Source: Deltaproteobacteria bacterium
Lineage (GTDB): Bacteria; Desulfobacterota; Syntrophobacteria; Syntrophobacterales; Syntrophobacteraceae
NCBI GenBank assembly: GCA_021777755.1
Contig: JAJYDE010000006.1
Coordinates: 62,001-126,000 of the forward strand
DNA: 64,000 bases
Direction: 5' to 3'
Both the position numbers and the translations under genes were made by a program. Shown one piece after another: positions 9,246 to 18,516 of this stretch. The notes under the pieces are model-generated. The model did no database searches. It was not told the DNA's origin and saw only the letters and a list, made by a program, of their open reading frames with translations. Each line of letters opens with the position of its first letter. Positions within the stretch are counted from its first letter, which is position 1.

Positions 9246-9929
9246 TCAGTCATGCAGATTGGTCGCGTATCGGTACAACTGCCCGGCCTTGGCATCGGAA
9301 ATCCTTTCGGGCGGAAAAGGCGGCATGGGGAACCGCGGATTGCGGATCCAGCCCAGGAAGGTTTTCAGATCGGTCAATTTATCCGAGCCCAGGATGGCCT
9401 TTCTTGGCGCAATGGCGTTTCCCCCGTATGGATGGCAGCCGCAGCAGTTCATTGCGTAGACGGTTTGCCCGGCACTAAACTGTTTTGGCAGGGGCGGGGT
9501 GCGGCCCCCGAAAACGAGATCGGCGCCAAAATAGCCCAGGGTGACAACTGTTACGAAACTCAGCAGATAGATGGTGATCAGAATGGGGGAAGTCGGTTTA
9601 AGCTTCCCCCCCAGGATAACGGCCAGGACCATGAGCAGGAAAAGAAAGCAGGCCAGGCCGACTTTGATCTTAATGACCGGAAGCCATACGCCCGAATAGA
9701 AGTGCATCCAATCCATAACCCCTGCGGCCATTGTAAGGAGCAGGAAAAAAAGAGCCACCGTCATGATATGGCGAAGCGACACGGCCAGGTGGGATTTTTT
9801 GAGCAAGATCGCGGCAAGCCCCAGCACGAGCGCCCCCACGACAAGACCTATCGGCATGTTGACCTGCGTCGGGTGAACCGGATGGTTGTAGCCTAGGTCG
9901 GCTAGTGCCTGATAGAAGCTATCGAGCAT
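9246..9929 (-). CDS. DUF2231-type membrane protein fused to a c-type cytochrome domain
   Basis: 227 residues. Opens with HPVHPTQVNMPIGL, the start of DUF2231-type membrane domains, then four or five transmembrane helices to about residue 140. A single heme c site CCGCH (residues 162-166) and a distal MPPFPPE that may supply the Met ligand form a small C-terminal periplasmic cytochrome domain. Likely a membrane-bound electron carrier. It sits between pbpC (56 nt) and the alpha-2-macroglobulin gene (85 nt), all on one strand, although neither is a redox protein. A GGGGGAG site precedes the ATG. Confidence 0.85.
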   Translation of the reverse strand: MLDSFYQALADLGYNHPVHPTQVNMPIGLVVGALVLGLAAILLKKSHLAVSLRHIMTVALFFLLLTMAAGVMDWMHFYSGVWLPVIKIKVGLACFLFLLMVLAVILGGKLKPTSPILITIYLLSFVTVVTLGYFGADLVFGGRTPPLPKQFSAGQTVYAMNCCGCHPYGGNAIAPRKAILGSDKLTDLKTFLGWIRNPRFPMPPFPPERISDAKAGQLYRYATNLHD

Positions 9930-10014
9930 CTTTTTTCTCCCCCAAGAGTTGGTAAATCATATACTTGCGAAACTTTAAGCGCCGTCAATGTCTTTTGCGA
10001 GACCCGCGGTCGGT

Positions 10015-13000
10015 TTATTTTTCCACCTCGATTTTCCCGGCAATAGAACATGCCTGGATGCTGCGATCGTACATCGATTCGCCGAAGGCGGGCGGAACGG
10101 TGAACATCCCCGAATTGACGGCCCGGATATGGTAGACAATTTCCAGCGCATTCGAGGTTGCGGCCCCGTAGAAAACGACCCGGTCTTCCCGCAGATCGGC
10201 GTAATCGGGAGCCCAGGTGGATTTGTAGGCGGCAAAGGGAGCGCTCTGTTTCAGGGCGACATCGGTTGGGGTTTCATTGGGGCCCTTGTGGCGAGGAGGG
10301 TTTTGCACCACATCGAAGCCGCCCGGCAAAAGATCGACCAGGGCCACATTGTCCAGATATTCACGCCCGATGGTCCGCAGTTTGAGGTGGACCTCGATCA
10401 GGTCGCCAAGTTTTACCTTCCGTACGGGTCGCCCCAAGGAGTCGGTGTATTCCCTTTGGACTTCCAGGCCGTTTTTGATGGGCCGTGCGGGTAGTATTTT
10501 GTCGAAGCCCGACTGGATCACCATGTAGAAGGCATTGAGATCTTCACTGGAAGCAAAGCTTATCTTGGCGGCTTCGGGCGAGAAGTCGGTTTGCGGGAAA
10601 AGGCCCTTGGGCAGGTCGAGTTGTTTTACCTGTCCGTTGGCAAGAACCTCGGAGAGGGTGAAGTTTTGAGGCCCGCCGGTTGTCAGAGCATTTGCGCAGG
10701 CGTCCAGGGCCAGGATGGTGTAGGCCGACGAAAGGGTGTTGAACGAACCGCTGCGCAGCGGATTTACAAGGGAGAGTATGGCATCGCCGGGAAGCTTTTT
10801 CAGCCGATCGGGAAAATTTTCTGCCAGAATGGCCAAAAGCCTCGAGTCGCGAATCAAGCCGTCATAATAATGGTCGTAATCGGGGGCGACGGGAACTCCG
10901 GGGCGGGATAGGGCGATGAGTCCATCGGCCACGGCGTCCTGCTTTAGCATCTTGTAGGTGGCGGCCACATAAATCCCGGTGAGATCCTGTTTCCAGAGCT
11001 TGGGGAATTTTTCTTCCAGCCGGTTCTGCAAATCAGCCAGATAATTGGAAGTATTAATGCCGTTTCGAGTCATGAGGTAGATTGCGTAAGCGCGAAGGCG
11101 CTCCCCGGAAAGGTCGTGGCTCCCGGTGGCGGCAAACTGCCTCAGGTAATGCATAGAGCTTTGGATCATATCGGGTGGGACCGGGAAATTGCGCTGTTTT
11201 GCTTCCAGGAGAAACTGCACCGCGTAGATGGAGGCAAAACTCGAGACTTCGGAATTGGCCGACCACAGGCCGAAGGAACCGTCGCTTTTTTGTCTCGAAC
11301 GCAGGATGGAAATGATTTTGGCAAGGGTTTTTCGAGACTGTTCGGGGGCGAAGCCAAATTCGGGCCGATCGTAGAGAACGATTGCCGGCATGGCCTGGCT
11401 GACCAGTTGTTCGGTGCAGCCGTAGGGAAATTTTTCGAGGTATCCCAGAAGGCCGCGGGCAAGGCCGAGAGGAAGGTTCGAAATCCCGGCGCGAAGAGTG
11501 CGGAATTGCGGATAGAGGGTCCGGGTGATGGGGACTTCTCTGCTCCCGTTTCGAAAAAAGCCGGCCTGGAAGGAACTGCGGTAGACCACCGGGGGGCGCA
11601 CGCTCAGCTCTGTGGCATAAACGGCCGATTTATCGCCCATTGAGGCCGTGAAGGTGAGTTTTGCGGCCCCGAGTTGCGAATTAGCCTTGAGATGGAAGCT
11701 CGTTGCGGCTTCACGCATCTCGCCAATGGGCAGGTTTACTTTCGAGCTGCCCAGAATCTCGATATTTTTGTCCGCCGTTAGTTCCACGGCCACCCCGGGG
11801 GCCTTCCCGGACCCCTTGACGTTATTGGCAACGGAGACACCCACATCGAACCGGTCTCCCGGGGCGGCAAAGGTTGGGACGTTGGGGTTGAGTACGAAAT
11901 CGCCCCGAATAGTAACGTTTTTTTGGAACGTGCCGATTGCGTCGGGTGAAACCGCAACCGCCATGACCTTGAGCGTGCCGTTGAAGTAGTCGGGAACCCG
12001 GTAGACGATCTGGCGCTCGGTGGTGTCAGAATCGAGGATGCCCGACCAGAAGGCGACGGGGGCCTCATGCTTTCGCTTGAAGGGATTGAGGCGGGAGGCG
12101 GGTTCTTCGCCTTCCTCGCCGCCGCCGGGGGCCGAGACTTCCATTAGCCGCGAATATTCGGGAAGTATGAGATCGAGAATCTGCGAGGTGTTTACACCAA
12201 GTTCTCTTTTTTGAAAAAAGAAGCCCAGAGGATCGGGCGTCTTGTAGCGCGCGACCTGCAAAATGCCGGCATCGACGGCAAAGAGCACGATTCGAGCCGG
12301 CCGGTCCGTTTTATACCTGATCGTAAAGGGCATGCCGGGTTTGGCAAGCTCGTCGCACTTCACGGCGACCTTGGCCGTTCGCTTTGCAAGGCTTACGGAA
12401 AAGGGGACCGCGCCGTAGCTGAGCGGGCTCATGAAGATCTCTTTGGAGTTGATGTCGCGGATAAAGGAAACCGAAATATAGCCGTTTCCCTCGATCCCCT
12501 CGGGAATTCGGACCTTTTGGACCGTATTGTTCGTATCGGCCTTGAACCACTGGAACGAATAGACCTTGTCGCGTTCCACCGTAATGAGGCCCGCGCCCGT
12601 GTAGGGCGCTCGGATGCTCACTTCGACCTCCTCGCCCGGAACACAGTCGTTTTTGTCCAGCGCGAGCTGCAATTCGGCGTTTCTTTCAAGAGAGCGCGAG
12701 ATATTGGACTGTCCGGCCACGGTGTATTCGATCCGGTTGAGCTCCGTTCCACGGGAGTCTTCGACAACCAGGGCATAATCGCCTGGCCGGGCGGTGGCGA
12801 GCGGGCAGGCAAGACCTTCGGCCGGAATGGAAAGAGGGGCTTTCTTGAGCGTTTCCTCTTTTTTCACCGATTGATACTTGTAGAGGCCCGAAGCCTGCTT
12901 TGTCAGAACGGAAAGGTATTTGCGCTCAACAAGCACGAGCTTCAAGTCGGATACGGCCGTCCTTTCGACTTCGGGGTCAACGGCCATGAGCTTTACCGAG

Positions 13001-15843
13001 CGAGCCGCGTCCTTGTCGATGTATTCCAGGTTTCCATCGGCCTTGTAGCCGATCAGGAAGCTATTGGGGGAGACGATAACGCGGGACTGCCCCGCAACCC
13101 CTCGGCCTCCTTCGGCCGCAAAGCCTTCAGCCCCGAAGCGCAGCAGGTAGGTTGAATTTGCAAACCGGGCAAGATTGAAATCGAAACTTGCCTCACCCTT
13201 GGCGTCGGTTTTGCCGTCCTTTAGGTCTTCTTCATAGCCTTGCTTGGCTTTGTTGGGGTCGAAGAAGTGATAGTCCGCGAACTTTTTAAAGTGCGTAAGG
13301 GCGGGCTCAAGGCTCAAAGTGGCGCTGATCCTGCGGTCGGTCGCCGGGGTTCCGAAAAGATTTCGCAAGCTGACCAAACCCTTCAACCGCGCCGGGGAAA
13401 CCCAGCCGGCCGGGGACCGGGCGGAAAGGTGCACGGAGATCTTCAGCCGGTCGGGACGAAAGTCGCGCACCTGGACCGTGGTGGAACCCAGCAGGCCCTC
13501 GGGGCGATTGTCTTTGACCACGTAGAGGCTCACGGTGTAGGCGCCGGTGGGTGCGGCTTCCAGGGTTTCGTAGCGGATCTGTTCAAAGCCGGCGGCTGAG
13601 AGCTTGAGCTTGCGTTTGCTCACAATCAGTCCGCGCGGGTCCGTTATGGTTGCTTCGAGGGGAATCCCGGCGAGTTGTCTTGCCCAGTCGCCGGATTTAA
13701 CGATAAAGCCGATCCGAAAGGCGTCTCCCGGGCGATAGAGGCCGCGGTCCGAGAAAAGATAGGCGCTCAACCGGTCGGGGCCGGCCTGGTTGGCCGCGCC
13801 TCCCACATCGAAGCGCGACATGTTGAGGCGTCGTTCCGCACGGTCGAACGGGATGAAGGACATGTCCCCGGATTTTTTCACGAGGTACATCACGGGGGCC
13901 TTTTCGTGACGGAAGTCCGAGAGGCGGGGAAAATGCACATGTCCGTCGGGACCGGTATTTTCGGAAAGAACGGCCAGGCCGTTTCTGCCGATAACCTCGA
14001 CGGTTGCGTCGGCGACCGGACCGCCGTCGCGAATCGATTGGACGAACAGATCGTGGGTGTGGTCGACGTTGTCTTTTACCAGGAGCCCCAGGTCGGTTAC
14101 GAGGATGAGGCGAGAGTCGCGCGGCCCGACGGCCCGACCTGTTGCGGGATCATAGCCCCGGGCGGTGAAAAGAAAACAGCCGCGCCGCACCTGGCCGCCG
14201 TCGACCAGATATTTCGAGAAATCGAAAGCCTCGTAGTCCGCCTTGCCCGGGAGCGTGCCCGGAGGGATTCTGCGAATCTGGGTGAAACGTTCGGAAATAT
14301 CGTCGCCGACAAGGCAGGAGTTCAGGCCGGGTTTGGAAAAGCTTCCGTAGTTTTGATCCACAAGATACTGCATCCGGTCTGGCAGGACCCTGCCCACCTC
14401 GAAAAGAAGGGCGGTGTTGTCGCGGGAAAGGATCGATATCTTCTTGTCTCCGCTCATACTGAGAAGCGAGCCCCGCGCCAGAATCTTCACCTCACGGGGG
14501 AAAGGGGGCACCTTGGCGGTCGTGTTCGAGTCGCTTCCGAGAATATAGCCTCCGAAACCCTTCATGCCCTTGGCAACGTGGATATAGACACATCTGCCCG
14601 CATCGGCGTTGAATTTGAAACTGAAAACCGTGCCCAACTCTTTTGCATTGGGGATCGGGTGGAGTTCAAGCTTTTGTGAGGCCTGGAGTGTTTTGGCGTC
14701 GATAATGACATCGGGGCCGGTCCAGTCGAAGGGGCCTTTGGACGGGCGCTTCGAGCCCGAGGGGCCCGATAGCGGCAGCAGGAATGCGGCAACGGATTTT
14801 TCAACTTCCTGCCGCGAGGTTGGAGAGGAAGTGGTGACTATCATAACCTGTCGGGGTTCGGAGCGTTCATTCCTGACGAGGGTGAGTTGGGAGGAAACGA
14901 TTCGCAGGCGGCTGTAAAGACCGGGGATATTGATCAGCTTTTCGAGGCGGGCGGTGGTGGGCGGACCTCCGGCCGAGGCACTGACACCGGGTTCCACAAC
15001 GACGCGAATGGTCGAGTCCTTGGGGGGAATATCGATGCGGGCCGAGGTTACGTAAGCATTGAGTTTCAATTTGTCGTAGGTGATTTTGAAGGCGTAATTC
15101 TTCGGCTCTGTATGAGCGGGGCCTTTGTCGGGGACAAGGAGCATCCTGACCCGTTTTTCGAATCGAGCGGGAGCCACCGTGTGCGAAAAGGCCACAGTTG
15201 CCGTGACCCTCTTTATCTCCGGATGCACCGGATCCTGGTAGAATTCCGCCTGGCTTATGGCCGCGGTAAAAGGGGCGGTATGGAAGGTGGCTTTATATCG
15301 GGATAGCCGGATGTGTCGGGCCAAAAGGCCTTTTTTTGCCAGTGTGATGTGAAATTCCTGCCCGACAGGCCAATCGCCCCGGGGCATGAAGTTCAGTTCG
15401 TGATCGTTTTTCCATTTCCAGACGCCGTCGATGGAAGGGGAGATTTCCAGCCCCCTGGTGACGGGCTTGCCGATCATCGAAAGAGGAGCCGCGGAGTTGA
15501 AAAAACGGATTGAACAGGGGGAGATGACTGTTTTGTTGTCTTCGTGTTTGGTAAGCTCGGGGGGCGTAACTTTAAAACGGGTTTGAACGGGTGCGGGCAG
15601 ATGTTTGTACCAGTAGACGGCCCCGCCCGCGCCACCGATCAGCAGAAGCAGCGCGAGGCCGAGAAGCGAGGCCGGAAGGCGATTTCTTTGCGCCCATCGG
15701 GCCACCTCGCGGCCCTTTCGGTCAAGCAGGCGCAACCACCCCGGCGGAGCCCATGAAAAACTGCCCAAAAGTGTTCGGAACACGAAAAGAATACCCGTTC
15801 CGAGAAACTTTACCGGCCATAAAACCTTTTTCAAAAGCTCCAT
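10015..15843 (-). CDS. Bacterial alpha-2-macroglobulin (membrane-anchored, thioester type)
   Basis: 1942 residues, longer than E. coli YfhM (about 1650). There is no lipobox; an internal hydrophobic segment (about residues 58-76) anchors it with a short cytoplasmic N-terminus. Many macroglobulin beta domains follow. The thioester motif GCTEQ is intact (Cys near residue 1475), followed by the alpha/alpha-toroid domain and a C-terminal receptor-binding-like domain ending FGESMYDRSIQAC. Such proteins trap attacking proteases in the periplasm by covalent thioester chemistry, and are thought to work with PBP1C, which repairs the wall. The gene is upstream of and co-directional with pbpC. GGAGAG precedes the ATG. 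Confidence 0.94.
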   Translation of the reverse strand: MELLKKVLWPVKFLGTGILFVFRTLLGSFSWAPPGWLRLLDRKGREVARWAQRNRLPASLLGLALLLLIGGAGGAVYWYKHLPAPVQTRFKVTPPELTKHEDNKTVISPCSIRFFNSAAPLSMIGKPVTRGLEISPSIDGVWKWKNDHELNFMPRGDWPVGQEFHITLAKKGLLARHIRLSRYKATFHTAPFTAAISQAEFYQDPVHPEIKRVTATVAFSHTVAPARFEKRVRMLLVPDKGPAHTEPKNYAFKITYDKLKLNAYVTSARIDIPPKDSTIRVVVEPGVSASAGGPPTTARLEKLINIPGLYSRLRIVSSQLTLVRNERSEPRQVMIVTTSSPTSRQEVEKSVAAFLLPLSGPSGSKRPSKGPFDWTGPDVIIDAKTLQASQKLELHPIPNAKELGTVFSFKFNADAGRCVYIHVAKGMKGFGGYILGSDSNTTAKVPPFPREVKILARGSLLSMSGDKKISILSRDNTALLFEVGRVLPDRMQYLVDQNYGSFSKPGLNSCLVGDDISERFTQIRRIPPGTLPGKADYEAFDFSKYLVDGGQVRRGCFLFTARGYDPATGRAVGPRDSRLILVTDLGLLVKDNVDHTHDLFVQSIRDGGPVADATVEVIGRNGLAVLSENTGPDGHVHFPRLSDFRHEKAPVMYLVKKSGDMSFIPFDRAERRLNMSRFDVGGAANQAGPDRLSAYLFSDRGLYRPGDAFRIGFIVKSGDWARQLAGIPLEATITDPRGLIVSKRKLKLSAAGFEQIRYETLEAAPTGAYTVSLYVVKDNRPEGLLGSTTVQVRDFRPDRLKISVHLSARSPAGWVSPARLKGLVSLRNLFGTPATDRRISATLSLEPALTHFKKFADYHFFDPNKAKQGYEEDLKDGKTDAKGEASFDFNLARFANSTYLLRFGAEGFAAEGGRGVAGQSRVIVSPNSFLIGYKADGNLEYIDKDAARSVKLMAVDPEVERTAVSDLKLVLVERKYLSVLTKQASGLYKYQSVKKEETLKKAPLSIPAEGLACPLATARPGDYALVVEDSRGTELNRIEYTVAGQSNISRSLERNAELQLALDKNDCVPGEEVEVSIRAPYTGAGLITVERDKVYSFQWFKADTNNTVQKVRIPEGIEGNGYISVSFIRDINSKEIFMSPLSYGAVPFSVSLAKRTAKVAVKCDELAKPGMPFTIRYKTDRPARIVLFAVDAGILQVARYKTPDPLGFFFQKRELGVNTSQILDLILPEYSRLMEVSAPGGGEEGEEPASRLNPFKRKHEAPVAFWSGILDSDTTERQIVYRVPDYFNGTLKVMAVAVSPDAIGTFQKNVTIRGDFVLNPNVPTFAAPGDRFDVGVSVANNVKGSGKAPGVAVELTADKNIEILGSSKVNLPIGEMREAATSFHLKANSQLGAAKLTFTASMGDKSAVYATELSVRPPVVYRSSFQAGFFRNGSREVPITRTLYPQFRTLRAGISNLPLGLARGLLGYLEKFPYGCTEQLVSQAMPAIVLYDRPEFGFAPEQSRKTLAKIISILRSRQKSDGSFGLWSANSEVSSFASIYAVQFLLEAKQRNFPVPPDMIQSSMHYLRQFAATGSHDLSGERLRAYAIYLMTRNGINTSNYLADLQNRLEEKFPKLWKQDLTGIYVAATYKMLKQDAVADGLIALSRPGVPVAPDYDHYYDGLIRDSRLLAILAENFPDRLKKLPGDAILSLVNPLRSGSFNTLSSAYTILALDACANALTTGGPQNFTLSEVLANGQVKQLDLPKGLFPQTDFSPEAAKISFASSEDLNAFYMVIQSGFDKILPARPIKNGLEVQREYTDSLGRPVRKVKLGDLIEVHLKLRTIGREYLDNVALVDLLPGGFDVVQNPPRHKGPNETPTDVALKQSAPFAAYKSTWAPDYADLREDRVVFYGAATSNALEIVYHIRAVNSGMFTVPPAFGESMYDRSIQACSIAGKIEVEK

Positions 15844-16051
15844 GATCTCTCCAGTTGCCTAAGGAGTAGGTCCGTGTAGAATATCAGAAAAGAGGTATAT
15901 TTATAGTGGAAAAGCGCTTCCGTTATTTTATAAATCGAGGCGAAAATATGGCGAGCCGGGGAGGCGGTCGCAACCGTGGTCCTGTTCCCGGCTCTTTTGA
16001 ATGAAAATTGGCAAGGCTGGTTGAAGGAACGTTTTCAATTTGAAACGGGGC

Positions 16052-16267
16052 TCAGGCGCAGTGCCCGTGGATCCATCTGCCGTAGGGGTTACGATGACCC
16101 GGGATCCAGTGCCGATGTGTCCAGTGCGGCGGAATCCATCTTCCGTGTCTGTTGTAATGGCCGTGAACAAAAAACCTTCCGCAATAGGGGTGGGCGTTGA
16201 CACTTACTGCTGAAAAGGCGGACAAGACGATAAGACAAACGGCTAAAATCAACAGCTTCAGTTTCAT
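16052..16267 (-). CDS. Small secreted His/Trp-rich protein
   Basis: 71 residues: a clear signal peptide (MKLKLLILAVCLIVLSAFSA, cleavage near residues 24-25), then a mature part of about 46 residues rich in His, Arg, Trp, Gly and Pro with a repeating HGHYNRHGRW / HWTHRHWIPGH pattern and two Cys. AGGAGG lies 10 nt before the ATG. Reminiscent of the YXWGXW-type or metal-binding small secreted proteins, and similar in style to the Tyr/His-rich protein at 38063. No enzymatic fold is expected. The function is unknown; metal binding is a guess from composition. Confidence 0.7.
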   Translation of the reverse strand: MKLKLLILAVCLIVLSAFSAVSVNAHPYCGRFFVHGHYNRHGRWIPPHWTHRHWIPGHRNPYGRWIHGHCA

Positions 16268-16454
16268 GATCTTTCGCTCCTCCTGTTCGGGTGGTCGTCA
16301 TGTATGAAAAAAGCCTTTGGTGGATAGAGATGCGTAGAGTAAATTGTTTTGCCCGCTAGCTGCAATAGTTTTTATAATGTTCTTTCCAGGGGGGGGCGGG
16401 CCGGCAATGAGCAACCCGTAAGGGCGGCGGGAACCAAGACGAGGACGGTTGGCG

Positions 16455-16721
16455 GTGATCATAAAGACCAGGGGTGGAAAATCTTTCGATACCGACAGGG
16501 ATCTGAGCGCTCCGGAGCGTCACATTCTGCAAAAACTTTTCGCGTGGGAGTCGCTTGTCTCCAGTCTCGATCAGTTCCGGGAAAAGGAAAAGCAGGCGAT
16601 GCATGCGGGCTGGAACAATTCAGGTCCGATCCGGACCAGCGAAACGATGAGGGTGATCATTGCCGACCTGGAGGAAAAGGTCGTCAAAAGACTTGCCGGG
16701 AAGACTCTGATTTCGAAATGA
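16455..16721 (+). CDS. Conserved-looking hypothetical protein
   Basis: 88 residues, not recognised. Composition is that of a normal soluble, mostly helical protein, with a charged C-terminus (ADLEEKVVKRLAGKT). A GAGGA at 16441-16445 is 9 nt before the GTG at 16455, which is preferred over a TTG two codons earlier that would be only 3 nt away. No membrane segment or Cys cluster. It is 28 nt upstream of another hypothetical on the same strand, so the two may be a small operon. No function can be assigned. Confidence 0.6.
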   Translation: MIIKTRGGKSFDTDRDLSAPERHILQKLFAWESLVSSLDQFREKEKQAMHAGWNNSGPIRTSETMRVIIADLEEKVVKRLAGKTLISK

Positions 16722-16749
16722 GTATGGACGCGAAACGAAGGATCGAATC

Positions 16750-17130
16750 ATGAAATTGCAACGATTTCCCATTTTGTTCGACCCCTGGTATGCATCCTTA
16801 TCACGCGCCCTGTTTCTCCCCCCGGCGAGTTCCTATATCGAAGTCGATAACGTTCAGGTTCGCGTGCATATGGGGTGGGCATTTAGAGCCCGATTCCCGA
16901 GAACTTTTGTCACCCGCGTCGAGGAGAGGAAAGATCATCCGCTCAGCCGCGGGGTGCACGGGTTCGCCGGACGCTGGCTGGTCAACGGATCGGGACGCGG
17001 GATCCTCACAATCGACCTGGCCCCCGACCAGCGGGCATACGTCCTGGGATTTCCCGTCCGTTTGCGCCAACTCATGGTGAGCGTGCGGGACCCATCCACT
17101 CTGGCGGGCGCACTCATGAATCGTTCTTAA
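16750..17130 (+). CDS. Conserved hypothetical protein (MGWAFRARFPR family)
   Basis: 126 residues. The pattern FDPWYASLSRALFLPP, SYIEVDNVQVRVHMGWAF, RARFPR, VHGFAGRWLVNGSGRGI and VLGFPVRLRQLMVSV looks like a conserved family of uncharacterised proteins also seen in actinobacteria, probably a small beta-rich domain of PH-like type. That family recollection is from memory and not a search. AAGGA lies 9 nt before the ATG. Cytoplasmic, with no signal peptide. Stop is followed by about 160 nt before the convergent acetate kinase gene. Confidence 0.7.
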   Translation: MKLQRFPILFDPWYASLSRALFLPPASSYIEVDNVQVRVHMGWAFRARFPRTFVTRVEERKDHPLSRGVHGFAGRWLVNGSGRGILTIDLAPDQRAYVLGFPVRLRQLMVSVRDPSTLAGALMNRS

Positions 17131-17292
17131 ACCATCAGGGTTGATGCGATTTATCGGATCATCCCGAACATTGATCTGGTAGCGCGCCCCCGGAGCAAAG
17201 CCATTCTGTCAGTTGAATTATGCTCCGTGGAAATCCGGGCCAGTGGTTTCCAACAGAAGCCAATACCGTCAGGATTCGACCCAGGGCGAGCT

Positions 17293-18465
17293 TCACGGGG
17301 TTCCGAAGAGCAGGTCGCGGGTGTGGCGGGCTATGATGAGATCTTCGTTGGTATGGATTACCCGCACGGTGCAGGGGCTGTTTTCGGTCGAGATGATGTC
17401 TGCGTGGAGATCGTTTTTCTCGGGGGCGAGGCTGATGCCCAGATAATCGAGACCCTGGCAGATCATCCATCTGACGGGTGCGGCCTTTTCTCCGATGCCC
17501 CCTGTGAACACCAGCGTGTCGATGCCCCCGATTGTGGCGGTAAGCGCCCCGATATGCTTTCGGGCGATGTGGCAGAAAAGTTCGATGGCCTGGGCCGCAT
17601 GAGGCTCAACGGCCCGCATTTCCAGCAAAGTCTTCATATCGGAGCTTATCCCCGAGACACCCAGCAGCCCCGAACGATGATTGAGGAGCCTTTCGAGTTG
17701 GCGGGCGTCATAGCCCTTTTCGTCCATGAGGTAGAGCAGGACCCCGGGATCGAGGTCTCCGGACCTTGTGCCCATCATCAGTCCGCCAAGCGCGGAAAGT
17801 CCCATGGTCGTATCCCGCGGGGCACCGTCTCTTAGTGCGGCCATGCTGGCGCCGTTGCCCAGATGAGCGATTACGGCCCTTTGCCCCAGGCGATCCTTTA
17901 GCGTCGTTGTGACGTATTCATAGGAAAGCCCGTGGAAACCATAACGGTAAACCCCTTCATGCCAAAGGCTGCGAACGATGGGCAGCCACTTGGCCCTTTG
18001 AGGCATGCGGCTGTGAAAAGCGGTGTCGAAGCATACCGCCTGATCGATACCGGGATAGTGTTCCCTTACGGCGTCGATGCCTCTCAGTTCGGCGGGAAGA
18101 TGCAACGGGGCAAGGGAAATGAGGCTTCTAAGCTTTTCCAGCAACTCCGGGGTGACTTTCTCCGGCTTGACATGTTCGGGGCCTCCATGCACCAGGCGGT
18201 GACCGACGCCATCCGGCCGCGGTATGGAGTGGTCCTCCATGGCGGCCGAGAAGAGGGCGCGAACCGCATCCCCGTGGGTGGGGAAGTCGTCGTGCCTGTC
18301 GACCAAGCGCCTATCCTTCTCCCCCTTCAGCCATAGCCACCCTCCCGGAAGCCCGATCCTTTCGACGGCCCCGCCGGCGATCGGCACCTCGGAATCGTCC
18401 AGGCGGAACATGGAGAATTTTATGGATGAAGAGCCGCTGTTGATACAGAGTATATGGTGTTTCAT
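17293..18465 (-). CDS. ackA: Acetate kinase
   Basis: 390 residues, normal length. Opens with the ASKHA phosphate-1 motif CINSGSSSIKF, then VGHRLVHGG, FDTAFH, YRYGFHGLSYEY, HLGNGAS and the adenosine-binding FTGGIGE. It interconverts acetyl phosphate plus ADP and acetate plus ATP in the cytoplasm. No phosphotransacetylase is adjacent. It lies 51 nt downstream of the sigma-54 response regulator gene on the same strand and may be the last gene of that transcript, tying acetate metabolism to the sensor-kinase system. Confidence 0.94.
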   Translation of the reverse strand: MKHHILCINSGSSSIKFSMFRLDDSEVPIAGGAVERIGLPGGWLWLKGEKDRRLVDRHDDFPTHGDAVRALFSAAMEDHSIPRPDGVGHRLVHGGPEHVKPEKVTPELLEKLRSLISLAPLHLPAELRGIDAVREHYPGIDQAVCFDTAFHSRMPQRAKWLPIVRSLWHEGVYRYGFHGLSYEYVTTTLKDRLGQRAVIAHLGNGASMAALRDGAPRDTTMGLSALGGLMMGTRSGDLDPGVLLYLMDEKGYDARQLERLLNHRSGLLGVSGISSDMKTLLEMRAVEPHAAQAIELFCHIARKHIGALTATIGGIDTLVFTGGIGEKAAPVRWMICQGLDYLGISLAPEKNDLHADIISTENSPCTVRVIHTNEDLIIARHTRDLLFGTP

Positions 18466-18516
18466 GAAGACACCCCCGAAAGGTTTAAAGAGCGGGCAGA
18501 GCGAACCCCGACGGAT

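Noticed and set aside
12211-13155. 314-residue open frame on the plus strand within the macroglobulin gene
   Set aside because: Antisense shadow of a clearly recognised protein.
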